Source: Arthrobacter sp. ov118
GTDB lineage: Bacteria; Actinomycetota; Actinomycetes; Actinomycetales; Micrococcaceae
DNA length: 64,000 nucleotides
NCBI RefSeq assembly: GCF_900116495.1
Contig: NZ_FPAY01000003.1
Location: 383,960 to 447,959, forward strand
Reading direction: 5' to 3'
The number at the start of each line of letters is the position of its first letter. Position 1 is the first letter of the stretch. The translations under genes and the position numbers were made by a program. This document shows, piece after piece, positions 7,313 through 14,894 of the stretch. Under the pieces are notes generated by a model. It searched no databases and had not been told where the DNA came from. It worked only from the letters and a program-made list of their open reading frames with translations.

Positions 7313-9400
7313 GTGACACAGCTCATCACCACCGAACTGGTCGAGCTCGACCAGAATCTGGGCAGCTCGCCCGAGCACGTGATCCGGCACCTGGCAGGCA
7401 GAGTTGCAGCCAACGGACGCGCCACCGAAGTCGAGGGCCTCTTCGCCGACGCCTTCGCCCGGGAATCCAAGACCGCCACGGGCGTCCCGGGCGGCATTGC
7501 GATCCCGCACTGCCGCTCGACGGCGGTCACCGAACCCACCCTGGCGATGGCGCGGCTGTCCCAGCCGGTCGACTTCGGCGCGAAGGACGGACCCGCGGAC
7601 CTGATCTTCTTCATTGCCGCTCCTGAGGGCGCCGACCAGGACCACCTGAAGCTGCTCTCGAAGCTGGCGCGGTCCCTGATCAAGAAGGACTTCACGGGCA
7701 GCCTGCGCGCCGCGACCACCCAGGCGGAGATCGTCGAACTCGTCGAGGCCGCGCTGGCCGACAAGCCCACCCCTCACGCCGAAGCCGCACCCGGCGCCGG
7801 CGCAACCGCCGTCCCCGCGACTGCCGGGGCTGCCGCGGCCGCCGTCGCGGACACCGGAGACGGCGCCGCGAAGGCCAAGGGCCCCAAGCGCCTGGTCGCC
7901 GTCACTGCCTGCCCCACCGGCATCGCCCACACCTACATGGCCGCCGACTCGCTGGTCGCCGCGGCCAAGGAAGCCGGCGTGGACCTGCAGGTGGAAACCC
8001 AGGGTTCCTCGGGCGCCCAGGCCCTTGACTCCGCCGTGATTGCCGCAGCCGATGCCGTGATCTTCGCCGTGGACGTGGACGTGCGCGGCAAAGAGCGCTT
8101 CGCCGGCATGCCCGTGATCAACGCCCCGGTCAAGCGCGGCATCGACGAGCCGGACAAGATGGTCGCGGAAGCACTCGCCGCTGCTGATAACCCGCATGCC
8201 CGCCGCGTGCCGCACTTCGGCGCGGAGGAGCAGGCCGAACTCGAGGCCGAGGAAAAGGGCGAGCACATCGGCACCAAGCTGAAGAAGGCGCTGCTCACAG
8301 GTGTCAGCTACATGATCCCGTTCGTGGCGGGCGGCGGTCTGCTGATCGCCCTCGGCTTCCTGCTGGGCGGCTACGACATCACCGCCTTCGCGGACAAGAT
8401 CCTGGCGGAGAACAGCCTCTTCAACTTGCCCACCGTGTACCCGGAACTGGCGTGGGGCCCGCTGGGCGCCTACCTGGGGGCCGTGCTCTTCAAGATCGGC
8501 GCCCTGTCCCTGGGCTTCCTCGTGCCCGCGCTGGCCGGTTATATTGCCTATGCCATCGCTGACCGGCCCGGCATCGCCCCGGGCTTCGTTTCCGGCGCCG
8601 TTGCCGTCTTCATGGGCGCAGGGTTCCTCGGCGGTATCGTGGGCGGCCTGATCGCCGGCTACGTCGCCCATTCGATCGGCAAGCTCCATGTGGCCCGCTG
8701 GCTGCGCGGCCTGATGCCGGTCGTCATCATCCCGCTAGTGGCGTCGCTCGTGGCGTCGGGTCTGTTGTTCGTGTTCCTGGGCGCCTACATCGCCCGGGTC
8801 ACTGTCGGGCTCAACGAATTCCTGTCTGGCCTCACCGGCGCCAGCGCCGTCGCTCTGGGCGTTATCCTGGGCCTGATGATGTGCTTCGACCTCGGCGGCC
8901 CGGTCAACAAGGTTGCCTACTCCTTCGCCGTCGCCGGCCTGGGTGCAGCCTCCATCACCAACCAGGCTCCGTGGCAGATCATGGCAGCCGTCATGGCCGC
9001 AGGCATGGTTCCGCCGCTGGCCATGGCACTGGCTGCGACCGTGCTGAACAGGAAGCTCTTCAGCCTGGCCGAACAGGAAAACGGCAAGGCCGCCTGGCTG
9101 CTGGGAGCTTCCTTCATCACGGAAGGCGCCATCCCGTTTGCCGCCGCGGACCCGCTCCGCGTCATCCCCGCCAGCATGCTTGGCGGTGCCGTGACGGGTG
9201 CAATCTCGATGGCGGCAGGCGTAGGGTCGAAGGCCCCGCACGGCGGAATCTTCGTCTTCTTCGCGATCGATAACTTCCTGATGTTCGTCGTCGCCATCGC
9301 GGCCGGTACGGTCGTGAGCGCCTTTGCCGTGATCGGACTCAAGCGCTGGGCAGTCAAGAAGCCGGTTGATACGGTGGAGACCGTTCCCGTAGCCGCCTGA
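7313..9400 (+). CDS. fruA: PTS fructose transporter subunit IIABC
   Basis: A fused fructose permease of about 695 residues, domain order IIA-IIB-IIC. The IIA phosphorylation His is in GGIAIPHCRS near residue 63. An Ala/Pro-rich linker (about 155-185) leads to IIB, whose phosphocysteine is in ACPTGIAHTYMAAD near residue 203. IIC, from about residue 320, has eight or more hydrophobic spans and ends with SKAPHGGIFVF. It imports fructose as fructose 1-phosphate. I prefer the GTG at 7313 because the GGAAGGA ribosome site abuts the alternative TTG at 7307. It is third in the operon, three bases after fruK. Confidence 0.93.
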   Translation: MTQLITTELVELDQNLGSSPEHVIRHLAGRVAANGRATEVEGLFADAFARESKTATGVPGGIAIPHCRSTAVTEPTLAMARLSQPVDFGAKDGPADLIFFIAAPEGADQDHLKLLSKLARSLIKKDFTGSLRAATTQAEIVELVEAALADKPTPHAEAAPGAGATAVPATAGAAAAAVADTGDGAAKAKGPKRLVAVTACPTGIAHTYMAADSLVAAAKEAGVDLQVETQGSSGAQALDSAVIAAADAVIFAVDVDVRGKERFAGMPVINAPVKRGIDEPDKMVAEALAAADNPHARRVPHFGAEEQAELEAEEKGEHIGTKLKKALLTGVSYMIPFVAGGGLLIALGFLLGGYDITAFADKILAENSLFNLPTVYPELAWGPLGAYLGAVLFKIGALSLGFLVPALAGYIAYAIADRPGIAPGFVSGAVAVFMGAGFLGGIVGGLIAGYVAHSIGKLHVARWLRGLMPVVIIPLVASLVASGLLFVFLGAYIARVTVGLNEFLSGLTGASAVALGVILGLMMCFDLGGPVNKVAYSFAVAGLGAASITNQAPWQIMAAVMAAGMVPPLAMALAATVLNRKLFSLAEQENGKAAWLLGASFITEGAIPFAAADPLRVIPASMLGGAVTGAISMAAGVGSKAPHGGIFVFFAIDNFLMFVVAIAAGTVVSAFAVIGLKRWAVKKPVDTVETVPVAA

Positions 9401-9459
9401 GTCCGCCCGGACGGATCTTTCAAAACACCTACTCACCAAGCTGACTTCAAGGAGCAGAA

Positions 9460-9741
9460 ATGACCGAACGTAACGCCACCATTGCCAGCCGTGTTGGGCT
9501 CCACGCCCGTCCGGCCGCCATCTTCGCCGAGGCTGCGGGCGAGTTCGACAACCTCGACATCACCATCGCCCGCCTGGGTGAGCCCGAGGACGAGGCCATG
9601 GACGCCGCCAGCATCCTGTCCCTGATGAGCCTGGGCGCTTCTCACGGCGAGGTTGTAGTGTTGCGTGCCGAGGGCGAAGGCGCCGACGCCGCCCTGGACC
9701 GCCTCGTGCAGATCCTTGAGACGGACCACGACGCCGAATAG
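9460..9741 (+). CDS. ptsH: Phosphocarrier protein HPr
   Basis: A 93-residue HPr that relays phosphate from enzyme I to sugar-specific PTS subunits. The active-site His is in SRVGLHARPAA (residues 8-18). The regulatory serine region is represented by MDAASILSLMSLGA, where the family has the Ser46 motif. AAGGAG sits six bases before ATG. It follows fruA by 59 bp and is the last gene before a strong hairpin. It could serve both FruA and the DhaM protein encoded at 57404-58075. No enzyme I gene is visible in this window. Confidence 0.94.
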   Translation: MTERNATIASRVGLHARPAAIFAEAAGEFDNLDITIARLGEPEDEAMDAASILSLMSLGASHGEVVVLRAEGEGADAALDRLVQILETDHDAE

Positions 9742-9759
9742 CAGCACCGCCAATCCCTG

Positions 9760-9796
9760 CGGCCCGGCAGCACCTCGTTGAGGTGCTGCCGGGCCG
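9760..9796 (+). terminator. Strong hairpin terminator after ptsH
   Basis: A perfect 17-bp stem (CGGCCCGGCAGCACCTC at 9760-9776 with its complement at 9780-9796) closes on a three-base loop, 19 bp after the ptsH stop. There is no T-tract, as is usual for GC-rich actinobacterial terminators. Confidence 0.8.
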
Positions 9797-9962
9797 CCGT
9801 CGTTGGAGGGGGCACAGCCTCGAAAGGATTTCATAAGCGGGCTTAGTAGATGCTTGTTTTAGCGAATCCTCGCCGATAGTTTGGAAACGGTGGAGCTGTC
9901 CCCCGCGGGCAGCTACAGCAGGTGTTCGTCGCCCCCGAAATCAAGCCAAAGGAGACCAGCCC

Positions 9963-10076
9963 ATGGCAAGTGTGCAGGAAAGCATCCACGTCGACGCCCC
10001 GGTGGCCACTGCAGTCAATGACGCCTTGCGCGAAGACGCGATCGGCCCGGCGGACGGCGAACGGAGGCCGCAGTAG
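9963..10076 (+). pseudogene. Remnant of an SRPBCC/polyketide-cyclase-like gene
   Basis: An open frame of 37 codons starts MASVQESIHVDAPVATA and then ends after a short unrelated tail (DALREDAIGPADGERRPQ). The first 17 residues look like the start of the SRPBCC cyclase/dehydrase proteins common in Arthrobacter, which usually continue with a Tyr-Asn-Gln-Trp segment and are well over 100 residues long. GGAGACCAGCCC precedes the ATG. The reading is that an internal deletion removed the domain body and left both ends. It ends two bases before the next small gene, so it may survive only as a leader peptide for it. The family call rests on a short stretch. Confidence 0.5.
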
Positions 10077-10078
10077 CC

Positions 10079-10366
10079 ATGCCTACAAAGAAGGGCGAGC
10101 CCCGCGGCTCCGAGAGCCCCGGCATCAAGGATCCCGAACTGTACGAGAAGCTGGTCGAGGACGGCGCCTCGAAACAAAAAGCTGCCCGGGTCTCCAACGC
10201 CGCCGCCAAGCGCGGCCGTTCGGCGGTCGGCCGCAAGGGCGGCCATGCGGGCGACTACGAGGACTGGACGGTCCCGGAGCTGAAGGCACGGGCCAAGGAA
10301 ATCGGTCTCAAGGGTTATTCGGCGAAGAAGAAGAGCGAACTCATCTCCGCCCTGCGGAACTCCTGA
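10079..10366 (+). CDS. DUF7218 / Rho-N-terminal-domain small basic protein
   Basis: A 95-residue lysine-rich protein. The N-terminal half contains GIKDPELYEKLVEDGASKQK, typical of the DUF7218 group in actinobacteria. The C-terminal half (about 58-95) has WTVPELKARAKEIGLKGYSA followed by KKKSELISALR, a Rho-N/SAP-like helix-extension-helix often involved in nucleic-acid binding. It starts two bases after the cyclase remnant and lies downstream of and convergent with ku. The position beside Ku and LigD hints at a DNA-related role, but that is inference. An intact ATG with normal codon use argues it is a real gene. Confidence 0.8.
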   Translation: MPTKKGEPRGSESPGIKDPELYEKLVEDGASKQKAARVSNAAAKRGRSAVGRKGGHAGDYEDWTVPELKARAKEIGLKGYSAKKKSELISALRNS

Positions 10367-10425
10367 TCACCGTGGTCGACGGCGCTGGCCGGCGTCCTGC
10401 CTCATGCACCCTCCGGCGTCCTGCC

Positions 10426-11541
10426 TCATGCACCCTTCCGGGCCGGTTTCGCGGCAGGAGTCCTGGTAGCCGAGGATTTAGCCGCCGCGGTCTTGGCGGC
10501 AGGGGTCTTCGTGGCAGAGGTCTTGGCAGCAGCTGTCTTGGTGGCGGAGCTCTTCGTCGTGGAGCTCTTGGCAGCGGAGGTCTTCGCGGCGCTTGTCTTC
10601 GCACCGGACGTCTTAGCAGCGGCTGTGGACCTGGCGGCGCCGGATTTCGACGCAGCGGCCTTGGACGCCCCCGCCTTCGCGGGAGCTTTGGCCGGGGCCT
10701 TGTCAGTCGCCGGAGCGGCCTCCTCGTCCGGTTCCGCCTCGGGTTCGGCGTCTGCCCCGCCCCGCTTCTTCGCGATGCTGCGTTTGAGGGCCTCCATGAG
10801 GTCGATGACCTCGCCTTCGCCCGCCTCGGCCGGAACGCCGAAGGTCTCCTCGGTGTCCAGCGACTCGCCCTTCTCCAGCTTCGCGTCGATGAGCTGGCGC
10901 AGCTGCTCCTGGTACTCGTCCGTGAAGTGGTCCGGCTCAAAATCGGAAGCCATCGAATCGACCAGGGCCGCGGACATTTCCCGTTCCTGGGCGGAGATGC
11001 GGATCGAGGCTTCGAGGGCCGGGAAGCTGGCCTCACGCACCTCGTCGGCCCACAGCAGCGACTGCAGGACCAGGACCTCGTCGCGGATCCGCAATGCGCC
11101 GAGCCGGGTCTTGTCCCGCAGCGCGAACTGGACGATCGCCACCCGGTCCGTGTCTTCCAAAGCCCGGCGCAGCAGCACGTACGCCTTGGGCGACTTGGAG
11201 TCCGGTTCGAGGTAATAGCTCTTCTCGAACATCATCGGATCGAGCTGGTCGACCGGGACGAACTGCACCACTTCGATTTCGTGGCTGTTCTCCGCGGGAA
11301 TGGACTTGAGCTCATCACGGGTCAGCACCACCGTGCGGCCGTCCTCCTCATACGCCTTGTCGATGTCCTCGTAGTCAACGATCTTGCTGCAGACCTCGCA
11401 GCGGCGCTGGTAACGGATCCGCCCGCCGTCGTCGTTGTGGACTTGGTGCAGGCTGATGTCGTGGTCCTCGGTCGCGCTGTAGACCTTGACCGGCACGTTG
11501 ACCAGCCCGAACGCTATGGCACCTTTCCAGATGGCTCTCAT
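10426..11541 (-). CDS. ku: Non-homologous end-joining protein Ku with basic repeat tail
   Basis: A 371-residue bacterial Ku, the homodimeric ring that binds DNA double-strand ends and recruits LigD. The core starts MRAIWKGAIAFGLVNVPVKV and contains IRYQRRCEVCSKIVDYEDID (about 36-55) and FVPVDQLDPMMFEKSYYLEP. It runs to about residue 265, where VIDLMEALKRSIAKK ends the minimal C-terminal region. Residues 270-371 are an added low-complexity tail of Lys/Ala/Ser/Thr repeats (AAKTS, SATKT, PAAK) like histone-H1-type tails. Such lysine-rich extensions occur in other actinobacterial Ku proteins and can bind DNA. It is divergent from ligD with 40 bp between starts, implying shared promoter DNA. Confidence 0.96.
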   Translation of the reverse strand: MRAIWKGAIAFGLVNVPVKVYSATEDHDISLHQVHNDDGGRIRYQRRCEVCSKIVDYEDIDKAYEEDGRTVVLTRDELKSIPAENSHEIEVVQFVPVDQLDPMMFEKSYYLEPDSKSPKAYVLLRRALEDTDRVAIVQFALRDKTRLGALRIRDEVLVLQSLLWADEVREASFPALEASIRISAQEREMSAALVDSMASDFEPDHFTDEYQEQLRQLIDAKLEKGESLDTEETFGVPAEAGEGEVIDLMEALKRSIAKKRGGADAEPEAEPDEEAAPATDKAPAKAPAKAGASKAAASKSGAARSTAAAKTSGAKTSAAKTSAAKSSTTKSSATKTAAAKTSATKTPAAKTAAAKSSATRTPAAKPARKGA

Positions 11542-11581
11542 GGATCAAGTGAACATCACAGTTGCACGGAGGTGAAGGGTT

Positions 11582-14221
11582 TTGCCCAAGGGTAAGGAGC
11601 GTGTCCGGGTGGACGGGCGCGAACTGGTGCTCACGAATCTGGAAAAAATCATGTATCCGGAGACGGGCACCACCAAGGCGGACGTCCTGGCGTACTACGC
11701 CGCGGTGGCGCCCGTGCTCATTCCGGCGGCCCGGAATCGGCCGGCCACCCGGAAGCGCTGGGTCCATGGCGTCGGGACCGCCGGCGCCCCCGGAGAAATG
11801 TTCTTCCAGAAAAACCTCGACCATTCGGCCCCGGGATGGGTGCCCCGCGCCGCTATTACGCACAAGGAGCGGACCATCCAGTACCCGCTGGTCAATGATT
11901 CGGCCACCCTCACGTGGCTCGCCCAGATCGCCTCGTTGGAGATTCACGTCCCGCAGTGGCGGGTGGACTCGCACGGGAATGCGCTGCCGCCGGACCGGCT
12001 GGTCCTGGACCTGGACCCCGGCGAGGGCGCAGGACTGGCGGAGTGCGTGGAAGTGGCCAAACTGGCCCGCACCATCCTGCAGGACGTGGGCCTGGACCCC
12101 GTTCCCGTGACGAGCGGCAGCAAGGGCATCCACCTCTACGCCGCCCTGGACGGGTCCCAGAGCTCGGACCAGATCTCCGATTTTGCCCACGAACTGGCGC
12201 GCGCCCTGGAAGCCGACCACCCGGATCTTGCCGTCAGCGACATGAAAAAGACGCTCCGCACCGGCAAGGTGCTCGTGGACTGGAGCCAGAACAACGCCGC
12301 CAAGACGACGATCGTGCCGTATTCGCTGCGCGGCCGCCACCACCCGACAGTGGCAGCGCCACGGACCTGGCGGGAGCTCGGATCCGCTTCCCTGCAGCAC
12401 CTGGATTACCACGAAGTGATGAAACGGGTGGCAGCCGGCAAGGAACCGTTCGCGCCCATCTCCGGGGGCGCCAGTACCGGCGGACACGGTACCGGCGGAC
12501 GCGCTTCGGACTACGGCCCCGACCACAGGGAAGACCTGGGTTCCGGCGGCCGGGCTGGTGGTTCCCGCGCTGAAGATTCCCCGAAGGAGGCTGGCGACGG
12601 CGGCGACGCCGATCCCCGCCTGGATCTGTACCGCACGAAAAGGGACAAAGCGGCCACGCCCGAGCCGTTCACGGCGGAACGCCATCTAGCCGGGAAGGAC
12701 GGCGAGACGCTGCGGGAAACCTTTGTGATCCAGGAACATCACGCCAGCCGGCTGCACTATGATTTCCGGCTGGAGCGCGACGGCGTCCTGGTCTCCTGGG
12801 CGCTGCCCAAAGGCGTTCCTACGACGGGCACCAAAAACCACCTCGCGGTCCAGACTGAGGACCACCCGATGGACTACGCCGACTTCGAGGGCACCATTCC
12901 CAAGGGCCAGTACGGCGCCGGCACGGTCACGATCTGGGATCGGGGCCACTACGAATGCGAAAAATGGATCGCTGGCAAGGAAGTGATCGCCACCTTGACC
13001 GGCGAAGAGGGCGGCGGCCTCGGCGGCACGCGCAGGTTCGCCCTGATCCACACCGGACAAGGCAACGACCAGTGGCTCATCCACCTGATGGACCCGCAGG
13101 GCTCGAGGAAGGGGCACGCGGGGCCGGGCCGCGCCGTGGAAACCGCGGAAAGTGACACGGCGGACACAGACCGTGCGGACAGTGACACCGCCGAGCGCGA
13201 CACTGCCGACGCAGATACCGACGCCGGCACTGCGAATCCGCCGCCCCCCGGGGACGTCTCCGAGTTCAGCCCCATGCTGGCCAGCTCAGGAACACTGGCG
13301 GACCTGCCGGACAAAGACTGGCAGTACGAGCTCAAATGGGACGGCGTAAGGGCACTGATCGTGGGCGACGCCACGAAAATCCGGTTGATCAGCCGCAACG
13401 GCAACGACATGTCCGCGAGCTACCCCGAGCTGACGGACCGTTCCTGCTGGCCCGAACAGGACTTCGTGGCTGACGGCGAGATCATCGCGGTCGGCCGCGG
13501 TGGCCGGTCCGATTTCGGGCTGCTGCAGGGCCGGATGAAACTCACCAAGGCCGCCGACGTCGCGAAGGTCCAGACGTCCATCCCGGTGAAGCTGATGCTC
13601 TTCGACCTGCTTTCCGACGCCGGCGAGGACCTGCGGGGCCTGCGCCTCAGCGAGCGCCGGAAACGTCTCGACGCCTTCTTCCGCCCCTCAGCCTGCCCGG
13701 TGGAACTGTCCTTCGTCATCGACGGCGATGCCGCCCACATCCTCGAAAGCGCCGCGGAGCTGGGGCTGGAAGGCATTATGGCCAAGCGCACGGACGGCCG
13801 GTACGTCGGGCAACGCAGCCGGTCCTGGCTCAAGCTCAAGGTGGAGCGGACCCAGGAGGTGGTGGTGGGCGGCTGGCGGCCCGGAAAAGGCGGCCGCCAA
13901 GACTCGGTGGGCTCGCTGCTGCTGGGCGTTCCGGACGGCGCGAAACTGCGGTACGTGGGCCGGGTGGGCAGCGGCTTCAGCACCCGTGAACTGAAGGAAC
14001 TCAGGCAGCAGCTGGACGCACTGCCGAGGAAGACCTCACCGTTCCGGGACGTGCCGCACGCCGATGCGGCAGACGCCCACTGGGTGAGCGCCAAACTCGT
14101 CGGCGAGGTCACCTTCGGCGACTGGACCGGCAGCGGGAAACTGAGGCACCCCGTCTGGCGCGGCTGGCGCCTGGATAAGACGCCGTCCGACGTCGTGGTT
14201 GAACCTGCCGCCGGCTCCTAA
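11582..14221 (+). CDS. ligD: ATP-dependent DNA ligase LigD (Pol-PE-Lig)
   Basis: A three-domain end-joining enzyme of 879 residues that trims, fills and seals broken ends with Ku. The polymerase/primase domain is first (about 8-285), with metal-binding acidic residues in LVLDLDPGEG near 140. A linker rich in Gly/Ser/Asp leads to the 3'-phosphoesterase domain (about 355-510), marked by EHHASRLHYDFRLERDG. A second Asp/Thr-repeat linker follows. The ligase domain (about 560-870) has its AMP-binding Lys585 in ELKWDG and ends with an OB fold (WRGWRLDKTP). The domain order matches mycobacterial LigD, not the Pseudomonas order. TTG at 11582 is the start, with GGAGGTGAAGGG upstream. Confidence 0.96.
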   Translation: MPKGKERVRVDGRELVLTNLEKIMYPETGTTKADVLAYYAAVAPVLIPAARNRPATRKRWVHGVGTAGAPGEMFFQKNLDHSAPGWVPRAAITHKERTIQYPLVNDSATLTWLAQIASLEIHVPQWRVDSHGNALPPDRLVLDLDPGEGAGLAECVEVAKLARTILQDVGLDPVPVTSGSKGIHLYAALDGSQSSDQISDFAHELARALEADHPDLAVSDMKKTLRTGKVLVDWSQNNAAKTTIVPYSLRGRHHPTVAAPRTWRELGSASLQHLDYHEVMKRVAAGKEPFAPISGGASTGGHGTGGRASDYGPDHREDLGSGGRAGGSRAEDSPKEAGDGGDADPRLDLYRTKRDKAATPEPFTAERHLAGKDGETLRETFVIQEHHASRLHYDFRLERDGVLVSWALPKGVPTTGTKNHLAVQTEDHPMDYADFEGTIPKGQYGAGTVTIWDRGHYECEKWIAGKEVIATLTGEEGGGLGGTRRFALIHTGQGNDQWLIHLMDPQGSRKGHAGPGRAVETAESDTADTDRADSDTAERDTADADTDAGTANPPPPGDVSEFSPMLASSGTLADLPDKDWQYELKWDGVRALIVGDATKIRLISRNGNDMSASYPELTDRSCWPEQDFVADGEIIAVGRGGRSDFGLLQGRMKLTKAADVAKVQTSIPVKLMLFDLLSDAGEDLRGLRLSERRKRLDAFFRPSACPVELSFVIDGDAAHILESAAELGLEGIMAKRTDGRYVGQRSRSWLKLKVERTQEVVVGGWRPGKGGRQDSVGSLLLGVPDGAKLRYVGRVGSGFSTRELKELRQQLDALPRKTSPFRDVPHADAADAHWVSAKLVGEVTFGDWTGSGKLRHPVWRGWRLDKTPSDVVVEPAAGS

Positions 14222-14229
14222 TCGCGGAC

Positions 14230-14487
14230 CTAGTCGTGGTGGGGCATCTGCGGTCGGCTCTGCCGGTGCATGGCTCCCGTCGCCACCTGCTGGCCCTGCC
14301 GCCCGCGGGCGGTGTCGCGGTCCTTGGGATGACGGTGTTTCCCGCTGCCGTCGGGCCATTGTTGCCCTTGGGCCCCCGACGGGAGCGCGTGGCGCAAGGC
14401 CTCGGGTCCGGGAGCTTCAGCCATGGACTGCGCCAGATGGCCCGCGACCTCGGGCTGGATTTCTTCTCCGAACTGATGAACCGCCAT
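14230..14487 (-). CDS. Hypothetical 85-residue hydrophilic protein
   Basis: An open frame of 85 codons with a good ribosome site (AAAGGAAG seven bases before ATG at 14487). The N-terminal 35 residues (MAVHQFGEEIQPEVAGHLAQ and SMAEAPGPEALRHAL) look like a folded helical segment. The rest is Gln/His/Arg/Pro-rich and probably disordered, including QWPDGSGKHRHPKDRDTARG. I do not recognise a family. It is convergent with ligD, eight bases from its stop. No membrane segment or signal peptide is present. Confidence 0.5.
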   Translation of the reverse strand: MAVHQFGEEIQPEVAGHLAQSMAEAPGPEALRHALPSGAQGQQWPDGSGKHRHPKDRDTARGRQGQQVATGAMHRQSRPQMPHHD

Positions 14488-14894
14488 TGATCTTCCTTTC
14501 CGCTGCAAACGACCGCCGTGGCTGAGCGCCACGAGGGGCGCTACGAATGAGTGCTGTGAAATGAAGTGTCCATCCATCCTAGGACTGCTGGGATGAGATG
14601 TCTGTAGGGGCGGCGGGCGAACCTTCCGAGGGCTGGATCCTCGGCAAAATGCGTGCTTTCGGGGGCTCGAGCAGAAAATTTTGGCCGCGACACGGCCGGC
14701 TGCTGCTGTTCCCAGTAACCATGCGGTCAGACAGGGCAAAAGAAATTGGCAGATCCACGCCAAATCGCACCTAAAATCGGGCATCCTACGGCACCTGAGT
14801 CGGAAACTCCAGAGAAATCCCGTAAAATTGAAGGCCTGCCCGGAGCGGGGCAGCTACAAGTCGCAAGCAAATGACCTCCACAGGAGTGGCCCAA
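14488..14894. other. Gene-less stretch upstream of the MFS transporter
   Basis: I see no convincing gene in these 400 bases. The composition is less GC-rich than the neighbours, and the stretch contains TAAAAT at 14772-14777 and GTAAAATTG near 14821, either of which could be the -10 box for the transporter. A short inverted repeat (CCGAGG/CCTCGG) lies near 14625-14643. It must also hold the promoter of the small gene ending at 14230. Confidence 0.5.

Noticed and set aside
7199..8689. 496-codon frame antisense to fruA
   Set aside because: It is a shadow of the fruA codon pattern, rich in Gly/His/Asp, with no domain and no ribosome site.
9922..11595. 557-codon frame antisense to ku
   Set aside because: Its Gly/Arg-rich repeats mirror the lysine/alanine repeat tail of Ku on the other strand; the Ku reading is certain.
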